Below, piece after piece: positions 53,329 to 61,039 of a stretch of DNA of 64,000 nt. Every line of letters begins with the position of its first letter. Position 1 is the stretch's first letter. Origin of the DNA: UBA7672 sp965279205 (lineage in GTDB: Bacteria; Pseudomonadota; Alphaproteobacteria; Caulobacterales; Hyphomonadaceae). The stretch spans positions 3,224,001-3,288,000 of the forward strand of contig OZ257144.1 in the NCBI GenBank assembly GCA_965279205.1, given 5' to 3'. Under the pieces are notes generated by a model, which saw only the letters and a program-made list of their open reading frames with translations, had not been told where the DNA came from and searched no databases. The translations under genes and the position numbers were made by a program.

Positions 53329-53850
53329 TCAGATAGCCTGGCTCGGAACAATTCGCGGCGGTGGCGGCGCTTCAACAGGCTCGCCCATTTCCAGGTGCTC
53401 CTTGCGGAACAGCACATCGATCTGGTTGAGGCCCGGCGCCGATTGCGAATTGGCGGCCTGGGCCGCGATACGGATCCGGTCGGCGGAAAGGCCGTGCGCG
53501 ATCAGGTCATCCGCAATCTGCTGAAGACGGGCAAGCGCAAGCGTCATCGCGTGGTCGCCATCCACTTTTGAATCGATGCGCGCGATCAGATCTATGCCAT
53601 CTGGCTTACAGGTCGTGACCGCATCGCCTATGCGGCCGATCAGTGTCTCCGCTTGCGGCGAGGCCGCAACGTCGCCTGAAGCAAAATAGATCGAGAGAGG
53701 GCCACGCGGACACGACACAGGCGCCGCAACAGACGCTTCCACTGGCGCGGTCATGGGCGGCGGCGTCTGCGCAACCGCATTGCCCGCAAAAAGCGCGGCC
53801 ATAGCTGCGGAGCAGGTGATTTTCTGAAGAACCGTCTTGGTACGCATCAT
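53329..53850 (-). CDS. Periplasmic OmpA-C-like protein
   Basis: A 173-residue protein with a signal peptide (cleavage near GNAVAQ) and a domain resembling the OmpA C-terminal peptidoglycan-binding fold (LSIYFASGDVAASPQAETLIGRIGD...GIDLIARID...ALARLQQIADDLIAHGLSADRIRIAAQ). The key Asp/Arg of canonical OmpA-C (NxxLSxxRA) is replaced by ALARLQ, so peptidoglycan binding is doubtful. The C-terminus is proline-rich. It is opposite in strand to its stress-island neighbours and has no EcfG promoter. Confidence 0.7.
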   Translation of the reverse strand: MMRTKTVLQKITCSAAMAALFAGNAVAQTPPPMTAPVEASVAAPVSCPRGPLSIYFASGDVAASPQAETLIGRIGDAVTTCKPDGIDLIARIDSKVDGDHAMTLALARLQQIADDLIAHGLSADRIRIAAQAANSQSAPGLNQIDVLFRKEHLEMGEPVEAPPPPRIVPSQAI

Positions 53851-53951
53851 GGTTACTGAGCCGCTTGCCAGCCTGGCGTTTTAACACATGCAGGACAGGC
53901 GCCGAGTGTGAACGCCGCGAACGGTTTCCCGCCGCGGCGTCTGGTAGCAGC

Positions 53952-54086
53952 CTATTTGTTGTCGTCGGCGGCGTTTTCGACCGCCTGGCCGGCCGCTTGA
54001 GCGTCCTGACCAACGCCTTCGATCGTGTTGCAGGCCGTAGCCGCGACAGCGAGCAGGAAGGCAAAAGCCGCGAAAGTGATCTTCAT
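53952..54086 (-). CDS. Entericidin-like small lipoprotein
   Basis: A 44-residue lipoprotein, signal peptide ending in AATAC, then CNTIEGVGQDAQAAGQAVENAADDNK, the entericidin A/B signature. These are tiny outer-membrane lipoproteins linked to stationary-phase or stress physiology. The gene is preceded by a minus-strand EcfG promoter (54135-54159), 49 bases from the ATG. Too short for ordinary gene callers. Confidence 0.9.
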   Translation of the reverse strand: MKITFAAFAFLLAVAATACNTIEGVGQDAQAAGQAVENAADDNK

Positions 54087-54134
54087 GGTTAGCTCCACAT
54101 GTCCCGTCGGCGGACCTCGCCGACCATCATCAGC

Positions 54135-54159
54135 AACGCCGCGTCGGAACGGGGGTTCC
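54135..54159 (-). promoter_or_regulatory. EcfG-type promoter of the entericidin gene
   Basis: Minus-strand GGAAC (54155-54159), 16-base spacer, CGTT (54135-54138). A second GGAAC faces it at 54146-54150, making GGAAC-N4-GTTCC. Confidence 0.82.
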
Positions 54160-54196
54160 TTTAACCCTAAGCAATCCCGGTGTTTGGGCGCGCCCT

Positions 54197-54221
54197 GGAA
54201 CGTCCGGCTGACAGATGCGTT
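54197..54221 (+). promoter_or_regulatory. EcfG-type promoter of the second DUF1328 gene
   Basis: GGAAC (54197-54201), 16-base spacer, CGTT (54218-54221), 39 bases upstream of the ATG at 54260. Confidence 0.8.
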
Positions 54222-54259
54222 GGTAGGCAACTCTTTCGTCCGGCTTTTGGAGGTGGGTG

Positions 54260-54433
54260 ATGCTTGGTTGGGCGCTTGTGTTCTTCGTTCTTGCGTTGGC
54301 TGCGGCCGCGCTTGGCTTTGGCGGTCTGGCGGGCGCGTCCGCCTCGATCGCGCAAATTCTGTTTGTGATCTTCCTGGCGCTGACCGTGCTGGCCTTCGTG
54401 GTCAGAGCCGTCCAGGGACGATCTGTCCTCTAG
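54260..54433 (+). CDS. DUF1328-family small membrane protein (second copy)
   Basis: A 57-residue protein, MLGWALVFFVLALAAAALGF then a second helix (QILFVIFLALTVLAFVV), a paralogue of the protein at 48984-49151. GGAGGTGGG precedes the ATG. Its EcfG promoter makes it a member of the stress regulon. Function unknown. Confidence 0.88.
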   Translation: MLGWALVFFVLALAAAALGFGGLAGASASIAQILFVIFLALTVLAFVVRAVQGRSVL

Positions 54434-54640
54434 TCTCTCGAAAATATGGATCAGCGAGGTCGGCGCAAGTTGGCCTCGTTGTCGTTTGTCTGCGCCACCA
54501 GCACTGGACGCGGGTGATGCGCAATGAGGCAGCGCGCCGATTTGTGAGGTGGGGTCGATTGAATCCAGATTGTCGCGATGATGTGTTCGGATCAGTGTCG
54601 TCTGCATCAACTGGGGACGCGCTGACACAAGGGATCCATC

Positions 54641-55483
54641 ATGGCTGACGTGGCGCCGAAGGAAGAATTCCTCGAAGGAGCACGCGGGCTCAAGATCTTC
54701 CTGCGGTCGTGGCGGCCAGAGGCAAAGCCACGCGGCGTCATCGTCATCAGCCACGGCTTCAATTCGCATAGCGGGCAGTATGCCTGGACCGCCCAGCAAC
54801 TCGTATCGAAAGGCTTTGCCGTCTACGCCGCCGATCTGCGCGGGCGGGGCAAGTCGGAAGGCGAGCGTTTCTTTGTCCAGAAGGTCGGCGACTATCTTGG
54901 CGATGTCGGCCTCGCGGTAAAAGCCGCCAAGGCGCGCGAGCCGGGCCTACCTGTCTTCATGCTTGGCCACAGCGCCGGCGGCGTCATCGCCTGCACCTAT
55001 GCGCTCGAGCATCAGTCCGAACTTGCCGGCCTCATCTGCGAGAGCTTCGCCTTCCGCGTGCCCGCGCCAGACTTCGCGCTCGACACGCTGTCCTGGATCG
55101 GCTCATGGGCCCCGCGCCTTGGCGTGCTCAAACTCAAGAACCAGGACTTCACGCGCGATGCGGCGGCGCTTGCCGTCCTGAACGCCGACCCACTCATCGC
55201 CAACGAGACCCAGCCTGCAACAACGCTTCGCGCTCTGTGGACGGCGGACAAGCGCCTCAAGGCAGACTTCCCGAAGATCACCCTGCCCGTCCTGATCATC
55301 CACGGTTCGCAAGACAAGGCGACCGTTCCCGCCGGCAGCCAGTTCTTCCACCAGACTGCTGGTTCGAAGGACAAGACGCTGACGATCTACGAAGGCCATT
55401 TCCACGACCTCCTGGCCGACACCGGCAAGGAAGGCGTCATGGCCGACATCCAGGCCTGGATCGACAAGCGCGTGCCGGCCTGA
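54641..55483 (+). CDS. Alpha/beta hydrolase (monoacylglycerol lipase-like)
   Basis: A 280-residue hydrolase with the oxyanion-hole segment VISHGFNSHSGQY (about 34-46), the nucleophile elbow GHSAGG (about 108-113), a catalytic Asp in IIHGSQDKATVP (about 230) and the His in EGHFHDLL (about 256). The overall pattern is that of the YvaM/monoglyceride lipase group acting on short glycerides or lysophospholipids. No signal peptide. No EcfG site is visible upstream. It is followed by the tRNA gene. Confidence 0.9.
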   Translation: MADVAPKEEFLEGARGLKIFLRSWRPEAKPRGVIVISHGFNSHSGQYAWTAQQLVSKGFAVYAADLRGRGKSEGERFFVQKVGDYLGDVGLAVKAAKAREPGLPVFMLGHSAGGVIACTYALEHQSELAGLICESFAFRVPAPDFALDTLSWIGSWAPRLGVLKLKNQDFTRDAAALAVLNADPLIANETQPATTLRALWTADKRLKADFPKITLPVLIIHGSQDKATVPAGSQFFHQTAGSKDKTLTIYEGHFHDLLADTGKEGVMADIQAWIDKRVPA

Positions 55484-55568
55484 GGCGCCAAAACAACCCG
55501 AAAACACGGCCCTTCGGAAAGGTTGGCCTCAAGCCAAAAGTGCGTATTGTGCGCCGCTGCTGCGGGTC

Positions 55569-55644
55569 GGGCCTGTAGCTCAATGGTTAGAGCCGGCCGC
55601 TCATAACGGTCTGGTTGCAGGTTCGAGTCCTGCCGGGCCCACCA
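55569..55644 (+). tRNA. tRNA with CAT anticodon, probably tRNA-Ile2 (lysidine type)
   Basis: A complete cloverleaf with encoded CCA end: acceptor GGGCCTG pairing with CGGGCCC, D-arm with AATGGTTA loop, anticodon stem GGCCG/CGGTC around loop CTCATAA (anticodon CAT) and T-arm GCAGGTTCGAGTCCTGC. The compact D-loop and identity-like positions resemble the minor isoleucine tRNA that reads AUA after lysidine modification rather than elongator Met, but Met cannot be excluded. It is a typical integration site; a broken integrase follows. Confidence 0.9.
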
Positions 55645-55767
55645 ACCATTTGACCAGCCAAGTCCGAGATGATCCGACGAAGGCCGACAACATCCTGACT
55701 CAAGCCAGAAATTTTCCTGTGACGAACCGCTGAGGTCCGACGCCATCCGCTGGCATCGACGAACATT

Positions 55768-55810
55768 GTTGGTACGGTTTGCTCACCGTACCAACACTTT
55801 TGTTGGTACG
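55768..55810. promoter_or_regulatory. Inverted repeat and direct copy between tRNA and integrase remnant
   Basis: GTTGGTACGGT (55768-55778) and ACCGTACCAAC (55785-55795) form an inverted repeat, and a further GTTGGTACG occurs at 55802-55810. Repeated TGTTGGTAC units in front of P4-type integrases are probably arm-type integrase-binding sites or a promoter operator. Confidence 0.5.
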
Positions 55811-55850
55811 CCGCACCGCAGGACCCATACGCGCAGAACGAGCGGGGAAC

Positions 55851-56240
55851 ATGCTTTCAGACGCCAAATTGCGGACACTCAAACCGCGTGAACGCCCCTA
55901 CAAAGTGAGCGACGCGGAGGGGCTCTTCGTCCTGATCAATCCAAACGGTTCGCGGCTGTGGCGGCTGGCATATCGCTTTGACGGAAAGCAGAAGCTGCTT
56001 GCGTTCGGGAAATACCCGGACGTGTCGCTAGCCGACGCGCGAGACAAGTTGCGCGACGCGAGAAAGCTACTCAGCCGGAACATCGACCCAAGCGCGAAGA
56101 GAAAAACCGAAGACGTCGAGCGTCGAGAGACGAATGCCAACACGTTCGAGCTGGTGGCGAACGAGTGGTTCGAAACCAACAAGCCGAAGTGGGTCGAGTC
56201 TTACTCTGTAAGACTCCGCGCGCGTTTGGACGAAGACCTT
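55851..56240 (+). pseudogene. Truncated P4-type tyrosine integrase (N-terminal part)
   Basis: Starts MLSDAKLRTLKPRERPYKVSDAEGLFVLINPNGSRLWR and continues KYPDVSLADARDKLRDARKLL, the arm-binding/DUF4102 domain of P4-like integrases, then the beginning of the core-binding domain (FELVANEWFETNKPKWVESYSVR). After about 130 residues the reading frame departs and ends at 56297; the catalytic domain (R...H.R...Y) is absent. It marks a decayed island inserted at the tRNA. Confidence 0.85.
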
Positions 56241-56244
56241 ACCG

Positions 56245-56424
56245 GAGGCGATCCTCGACGGTTACGACTTCGACCTAGATGTGGTCCCCTGCCTTGAGCA
56301 GGCGACGAGCTATCACCGCAGCGTCCCGCTCTGGTCGCTCAAGATTGTCTTTGAAAGGGATCTTCCCCTATTCCGCAAGAAGCGCTTGCGGAACCTTGGG
56401 TCACAAGGGGACGGGGTCGAATGA
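56245..56424 (+). pseudogene. Unidentified gene fragment in the decayed island
   Basis: An open frame of about 59 codons following a stop at 56209-56211, reading DGYDFDLDVVPCLEQATSYH...PLWSLKIVFERDLPLFRKKRLRNL before stop at 56424. It has a protein-like composition but no start and no recognisable family. It is probably the 3' end of a gene joined to the integrase remnant by deletion. Confidence 0.35.
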
Positions 56425-56556
56425 TTGCGAATTCAGGAACGCAGTGGGCGCGCTATGGTCAGGACTACGCGGCGGACGCGGCCGATATGGCGGCGACCGA
56501 GCATCACCGCGATGTAGCGCTCCCACGTCACGCTCAACGTCACTACGACCGGGTGC

Positions 56557-56817
56557 GTGAACCTCGCAATTCAGGAGCTCGATGCAGCGGGACCCTTGCC
56601 GAGTTTGTTTCGCGCCTACGAGTTGGACGCAGCCGCTGGGGGGCGCTGCGTATTGCAGCTGGACGCCATCGGGCGAATGGCGGCTGTGTTGGTCGGCAAA
56701 ACTCAGTTGGCGGCTATCATCGAACCGCTTCGCCTGGGCGTGACCACGGCACCTCCCTTTGGGTCCTTCCGGCCCAGCGGCAGATACGGGCGGCCGAAAG
56801 GCGTTTCGCCGTTCTAG
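56557..56817 (+). other. Short ORF or gene scrap in the decayed island
   Basis: An 86-codon frame (RAYELDAAAGGRCVLQLDAIGRMAAVLVGKTQ) ending at 56817. It has no recognisable family and no good ribosome-binding site. It may be another broken gene piece; the surrounding 56425-56966 stretch otherwise holds nothing I can name. Confidence 0.3.
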
Positions 56818-56966
56818 TCACAGACCTCCGGGAAAGGCGCACGCGTGCAACCGTTGCCGCACGGGTTGCACGCCACGAGCTTCGAAGCCTTGGCTCGAAT
56901 GGACACACGCCGGAAACGGGCCCAACTTCCCTCCCGAACGGGTCGAGGGGCGTTTCATTGGCGGAA

Positions 56967-57248
56967 ATGATTCCGGAATTCCTGCGGGACGGCGCGTCCA
57001 TGGGCGAACGCCGTGTCTTTGCCGCCCTGCAATCCCTGCCCGACGATGTGGTCGTCTACTACGAACCGGTGATCAGCCGCCGCTTTCCGGACTTCATCGT
57101 CATCGCTCCCTCGATCGGCGTGATCGTGATTGAGGTGAAGGGCATTGCGCTCAAAACGATCACTCATGTGGACTCGCACGACATCCACTACATGCTCGGC
57201 GGAAACCGGCAGCAACAGCCCCACCCTTCCCGGCAAGCGCTCGGCTAA
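56967..57248 (+). pseudogene. Truncated NERD-domain gene (N-terminal part)
   Basis: Encodes MIPEFLRDGASMGERRVFAALQSLPDDVVVYYEPVISRRFPDFIVIAPSIGVIVIEVKG, the nuclease-related domain with the PDFIVI...IEVK catalytic-site pattern, followed by HPSRQALG and a stop. In intact genes the NERD domain is followed by a long helicase or kinase part; here it stops after about 93 codons. A remnant of a mobile-island gene, consistent with the adjacent integrase fragment. Confidence 0.75.
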
Positions 57249-57394
57249 GTGAAGGCAGCGCGTGAATCCTGTCAGATCCCCCAACGGCACCACAGAGCAG
57301 CGGCATTTCCAGATCAATATCTGTCTCGCGCGGCTCGACGTTCACATGGAGTTGGATTGTCACGCGGGCCTCCTTCCTCTCCGCCCGCGCATGA

Positions 57395-57745
57395 TCAGAA
57401 CAGTTCCAATTCACCGGAATGGGTCGGCGTTCGGAATGGTGGCGTACAGGTGAGACGCGCGGCGACATCTGCTAGTTTCACGTTAGCGATCATCATGCGG
57501 ATCGACGGCTCATCGGGCCCCGGGAGGCCTTCCATCCGGCGAGCGAGTTCTGCCAGCGCCTGGGCACGTTGGGTGAGCTCGTCGAGCGCCTGCTGTCCTT
57601 GGGGAATCTGCGGTGTCGACTGACGACGCTGAGCTTCGGCCAGCACCACCTGAAGCTGGGCCAGTCCCGATGCCAGCGACTCGAGTTCCCCCGCGTAGCG
57701 GCTCAGAAAACTCTCCGTCTCAGTGACGATCAATGCGGTGGTCAT
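57395..57745 (-). CDS. CheT-like small protein at the end of the chemotaxis operon
   Basis: A 116-residue mostly helical protein (about 10-100; SFLSRYAGELESLASGLAQLQVVLAEAQRR, ALDELTQRAQALAELARRMEG). It sits where cheT sits in the Sinorhizobium che operon and has a comparable length; sequence alone does not prove homology. It ends in GELELF, almost the same as the CheD C-terminus (GDLELF). The ATG is one base after the cheD stop codon. Probable accessory chemotaxis protein. Confidence 0.65.
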   Translation of the reverse strand: MTTALIVTETESFLSRYAGELESLASGLAQLQVVLAEAQRRQSTPQIPQGQQALDELTQRAQALAELARRMEGLPGPDEPSIRMMIANVKLADVAARLTCTPPFRTPTHSGELELF

Positions 57746-57746
57746 C

Positions 57747-58304
57747 TCAAAAGAGCTCCAGGTCGCCCGACGGCGTCTCCCGTTGCCGGACCGGCTTGCA
57801 GGACAGCTCGGCTGCTAAGACAGTGTGGTCCTTCTCGATCAGCTGCTGCCTCATGCGTCCAGTCGCCGGCCAAAACTCAATGCGCCGCGCCTGCACACCG
57901 CCAAGACTTCCGCCCGTCATGCGAATCCCTTCGGCCGCGAGAAATTCCTTCGCGAACTGCCCATTTTGCCCTCCAATGTCGGTCACGCTCCGGATCATGC
58001 GCGCGCCACCGAACAGCTTCGCCTCAAGACGATCACGTCTAGCGTTCCGGCGCAGGAGGTCGTTGATCAACAGCTCCATCGCATTGACGCCGTAGCTCAG
58101 ATCGCCCGCGGTCCCGTCGCCTTCGGGAATCAAAAAGTGGTTTAGCCCGCCAACGCCGGCTTCCGGGTCCCGTATGCACGCTGACACGCACGAGCCGAGC
58201 AATGTGCACAGCACGACACCGACTTCATCTGAGACCGAGTACTCGCCCTGGATGACGTGGACGACGTTGGCGCGCCGCGCATCAACGGCTATAGCTGCAC
58301 TCAT
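57747..58304 (-). CDS. cheD: Chemoreceptor glutamine deamidase CheD
   Basis: A 185-residue deamidase with the catalytic Cys in LLGSCVSACI (about 38), the His in GGLNHFLIP (about 56) and the Thr in RSVTDIGGQN (about 108). It deamidates receptor glutamines, and in some bacteria pairs with CheC; no CheC is here. It ends GDLELF. The start overlaps the cheY2 stop by ATGA-type coupling. Confidence 0.94.
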   Translation of the reverse strand: MSAAIAVDARRANVVHVIQGEYSVSDEVGVVLCTLLGSCVSACIRDPEAGVGGLNHFLIPEGDGTAGDLSYGVNAMELLINDLLRRNARRDRLEAKLFGGARMIRSVTDIGGQNGQFAKEFLAAEGIRMTGGSLGGVQARRIEFWPATGRMRQQLIEKDHTVLAAELSCKPVRQRETPSGDLELF

Positions 58305-58690
58305 GTCAGGGTGCCGACGACTTGTTGGATCTTGTCTTTGAGCTGGTTGGTGGTGAAGGGCTTCACCAAGTAGTTATTAACGCCGAACTGACGCGCGCGG
58401 CCGACAAGATCGACATCGGCCCGACCCGTCAGCATTATGAAGCCGGCGGACGCTATCGGCGGATGCGCCCGAACTGCACGCAGAAGGCCGATGCCATCCA
58501 TCTTCGGCATGTTGAAATCGGAAATGATGAGGTGCGCCGGCTTGGCGATGAGTTCGCGCAGGCCCTCTTCGCCATCAGGCGCTTCCCGGATCTGTTGAAA
58601 GCCAATCTGGCGAAGGGAGTTCGCGATCAACGCTCGCATGGAGAGTTGATCATCGACGACAAGCGCGTGGATGGCGGCAGCGGCAGGCAT
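58301..58690 (-). CDS. cheY: Chemotaxis response regulator CheY (second copy)
   Basis: A 129-residue single receiver domain: acidic pair in VVDDQ (about 12-14), phospho-acceptor Asp in IISDFNMPKMDG (about 57), Thr in MLTGRA (about 87) and Lys in LVKPF (about 109). Position between cheB and cheD matches cheY2 of Sinorhizobium, the copy that acts on the flagellar motor. Confidence 0.93.
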   Translation of the reverse strand: MPAAAAIHALVVDDQLSMRALIANSLRQIGFQQIREAPDGEEGLRELIAKPAHLIISDFNMPKMDGIGLLRAVRAHPPIASAGFIMLTGRADVDLVGRARQFGVNNYLVKPFTTNQLKDKIQQVVGTLT

Positions 58691-59721
58691 CAGCTGACCC
58701 TCGCTTGCTGGGTTTCACATGCATCGAGAATAGCGTCGGCGACCCGGTGCAGCGGCAGCTCGTTCTGCACCGCCCCCAACTGGAAGGCGCTTTTCGGCAT
58801 GCCATAGACGACCGAGGAGGCTTCATCCTGACCGATCGTGACGGCGCCTGCCGCCCGCATCGCGAGCAGGCCTTCGGCCCCGTCCCTGCCCATCCCGGTC
58901 AGTATCACGCCGACGGCGGCGGGGCCTGCGAGCCACGCCACCGACCCGAAGAGCCTGTCAACAGAGGGACGATGACCTGACTGGAGCGGACCTTCGACGA
59001 GGGCGCAGCGGCGCGTCACATTACCGGCAAGCGTCAAGTGCCTGTCTCCGCCTGGTGCGATGTAGACACGTCCGGGCTCGATCGGCGCACCATCGACCGC
59101 CTCCCGGACATCGGGCAGGCAGACCTTGTTGAGACGCTCGGCAAAGTTCCGAGTGAAGGACGCCGGCATATGCTGGGTGATCAGCGTCGGCGGACAGTTG
59201 CGAGGAAACCGCGCAAGTATTGTAAGAAGCGCTTCCACGCCTCCGGTTGAGGAGCCGATCGCGACTATGCGGTTCCCGGGCCGGAAGTGTGAACGAGCCG
59301 GTAGCCGCGCGCTCGGTTCGCATCCTCTCACTTGGGCGGACGCCGCCGCCTTAACCCGTTCCGCAAGCTCCGAAAAGTACGCTCCGTCGCCTGACGCGGT
59401 CGGCTTGCCCACGCAATCGACAGCGCCAAGCTCAAGCGCTGCGAGACTTGTGTCTGCGCCTTTCTGCGTGAGCGTGGAAACCATTACGACCGGCATTGGT
59501 CGCAGACGCATGATGCGCTCAAGAAAGTCGAGACCATTCATGTTCGGCATCTCGACGTCGAGTGTCACAACATCCGGATTGAGCTGTTTGATCGCCTGGC
59601 GCGCCTCGTGCGGGTCTCCAGCGGTGCCAACGACGACAATGCCCGGATCGCGCCGGAGCGCTGCGGAGATCAGACCCCGCATGGTTGGCGAGTCGTCAAC
59701 GACCAGGACGCGGACGGTCAT
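58690..59721 (-). CDS. cheB: Chemoreceptor methylesterase/glutaminase CheB
   Basis: A 343-residue protein: N-terminal receiver with Asp in VVTLDVEMPNMNG (about 56) and a C-terminal methylesterase with Ser in AIGSSTGG (about 157), His in ITQHMP (about 183) and Asp in GMGRDGAEG (about 279). It removes receptor methyl groups during adaptation when phosphorylated by CheA. Its start overlaps the cheR stop and its last base is shared with the cheY2 start. Confidence 0.95.
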   Translation of the reverse strand: MTVRVLVVDDSPTMRGLISAALRRDPGIVVVGTAGDPHEARQAIKQLNPDVVTLDVEMPNMNGLDFLERIMRLRPMPVVMVSTLTQKGADTSLAALELGAVDCVGKPTASGDGAYFSELAERVKAAASAQVRGCEPSARLPARSHFRPGNRIVAIGSSTGGVEALLTILARFPRNCPPTLITQHMPASFTRNFAERLNKVCLPDVREAVDGAPIEPGRVYIAPGGDRHLTLAGNVTRRCALVEGPLQSGHRPSVDRLFGSVAWLAGPAAVGVILTGMGRDGAEGLLAMRAAGAVTIGQDEASSVVYGMPKSAFQLGAVQNELPLHRVADAILDACETQQARVS

Positions 59722-60584
59722 GACTCTTTCCCCGCGAGGACATAGGTGGTGATGCCGGCGGGCCGGAAACGGGGTTCGCTGACCCTTTCGGAATGGCCAG
59801 CATAGAATACCCCTCGGTCGACGAGCTTGTCGGCGAACCTCGCCCAGAGGCGCGACTGCGTCTGCTCGTCGAAGTAAATTGCGACGTTGCGGCAGAAAAT
59901 CACATCGAACTGCCCGCGCATTGGCCAGTCAGCCATCAAATTGAGTACGCGGAACGCCACGAGCGCTCTCACCTCATCGGCGATGGTCACCCAATCTCCC
60001 TCCTCCAGTAGTTTCTGGCGCATGGCGACGGGCGTCTGCGTCATAGCCTCGGCCGCGTACCGCCCCCGTTCTGCGGTGGCGATGACGCGTGGATCGATGT
60101 CCGTGGCGAGGATGCGGATGTCCAGTCTGGCCGCCTCCGGAATGGCGTCCAGGAGTGTCATCGCGATCGAGTAGGGTTCCTCGCCAGTGGAACATCCGGC
60201 CGACCAGATGCGCACGCGCCGGCCTGAGGCGGCGGCAGACTTAAGCCTGACAAGAAGATGGTTTCTGAGGTGTTCGAAATGATGCGGCTCCCTGAAGAAC
60301 CGGGTGAGGTTCGTCGTCAGGGCCGAGAGCATAGCTCTCCGCTCGTCAGCGCTTTCGGTGCCGGACAGCAGTGCACAGTATTCCCTGAAGCTCGACAATC
60401 CCAGTAGCCGCAGGCGGCGGGCCAATCTCGAATAGACCAACGCCGCCTTTCCCGCCGTCAGGTGGATGCCGGAATCCTCGTGCAGGATCCGGCTGATGCG
60501 GTTGAAGTCCCGCTCGGTCAGCGGGAATTCGCCTTCGACTAGGAGACCGGTTTCGCCGGCTCCGGCGGAATGGGCTGTGGTCAT
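59718..60584 (-). CDS. cheR: Chemoreceptor methyltransferase CheR
   Basis: A 288-residue SAM-dependent glutamate methyltransferase: N-terminal four-helix domain (about 20-85; DFNRISRILHEDSGIHL), SAM motif IWSAGCSTGEEPYSIAM (about 125-141) and ILATDIDPRVIATAERG, then DVIFCRNVAIYF. It docks on the receptor C-terminal pentapeptide; the receptor at the right edge ends in DWEDF. Overlaps both neighbours by four bases. Confidence 0.95.
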   Translation of the reverse strand: MTTAHSAGAGETGLLVEGEFPLTERDFNRISRILHEDSGIHLTAGKAALVYSRLARRLRLLGLSSFREYCALLSGTESADERRAMLSALTTNLTRFFREPHHFEHLRNHLLVRLKSAAASGRRVRIWSAGCSTGEEPYSIAMTLLDAIPEAARLDIRILATDIDPRVIATAERGRYAAEAMTQTPVAMRQKLLEEGDWVTIADEVRALVAFRVLNLMADWPMRGQFDVIFCRNVAIYFDEQTQSRLWARFADKLVDRGVFYAGHSERVSEPRFRPAGITTYVLAGKES

Positions 60585-61036
60585 GCCGCTTCCGCTGGGA
60601 TATCGGGAAGCACAGTGCCGATATCGACAAGGCTGATCATCCGCCCGTCGATTGCGAGTATGGCCTGGACAAAGGCCTGTACGGTTTCGCAGCCGACGTC
60701 CGGAGTGGGATGAATGTCCTTGTCCGATGCGGCAAGGATGTCCGAGACGGCATCAACGAGAAGGCCAACGACTCGGCTTCCGATCTGCGTGACGATGATC
60801 ACGTGCCGGGGGGTTGGACTGGCAAGGCCGAGGCCAAGCCGGCCGCTTAGATCGATGACCGGCAGCACTGCGCCGCGAAGATTGATTACGCCGCGTACGA
60901 AGTCTTGCGACTGCGGCAGCGATGTTGCCGGCGTCCAGCCCCGAATTTCCCTAACGGACATGATGTCCACGCAGAATTCCTGATCCTGGATGCGAAAGGC
61001 GATCAGCTCACGGGGCCGTGTGTCGGGCTCTGACAT
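60581..61036 (-). CDS. cheW: Chemotaxis coupling protein CheW
   Basis: A 151-residue SH3-like coupling protein: RELIAFRIQDQEFCVDIMSVREIRGW (about 8-33), VRGVINLRGAVLPVIDLSGRLG (about 48-69) and LVDAVSDILAASDKDIHPTPD. It connects CheA to chemoreceptors. Its start is 3 bases from the cheA stop and its own stop overlaps the cheR start, so expression is coupled. Confidence 0.95.
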   Translation of the reverse strand: MSEPDTRPRELIAFRIQDQEFCVDIMSVREIRGWTPATSLPQSQDFVRGVINLRGAVLPVIDLSGRLGLGLASPTPRHVIIVTQIGSRVVGLLVDAVSDILAASDKDIHPTPDVGCETVQAFVQAILAIDGRMISLVDIGTVLPDIPAEAA

Positions 61037-61039
61037 TGT

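Noticed and set aside
55645..57394. Right attachment site (copy of the tRNA 3' end) for the island
   Set aside because: I looked for a repeat of the T-arm/acceptor sequence and found none in this stretch.
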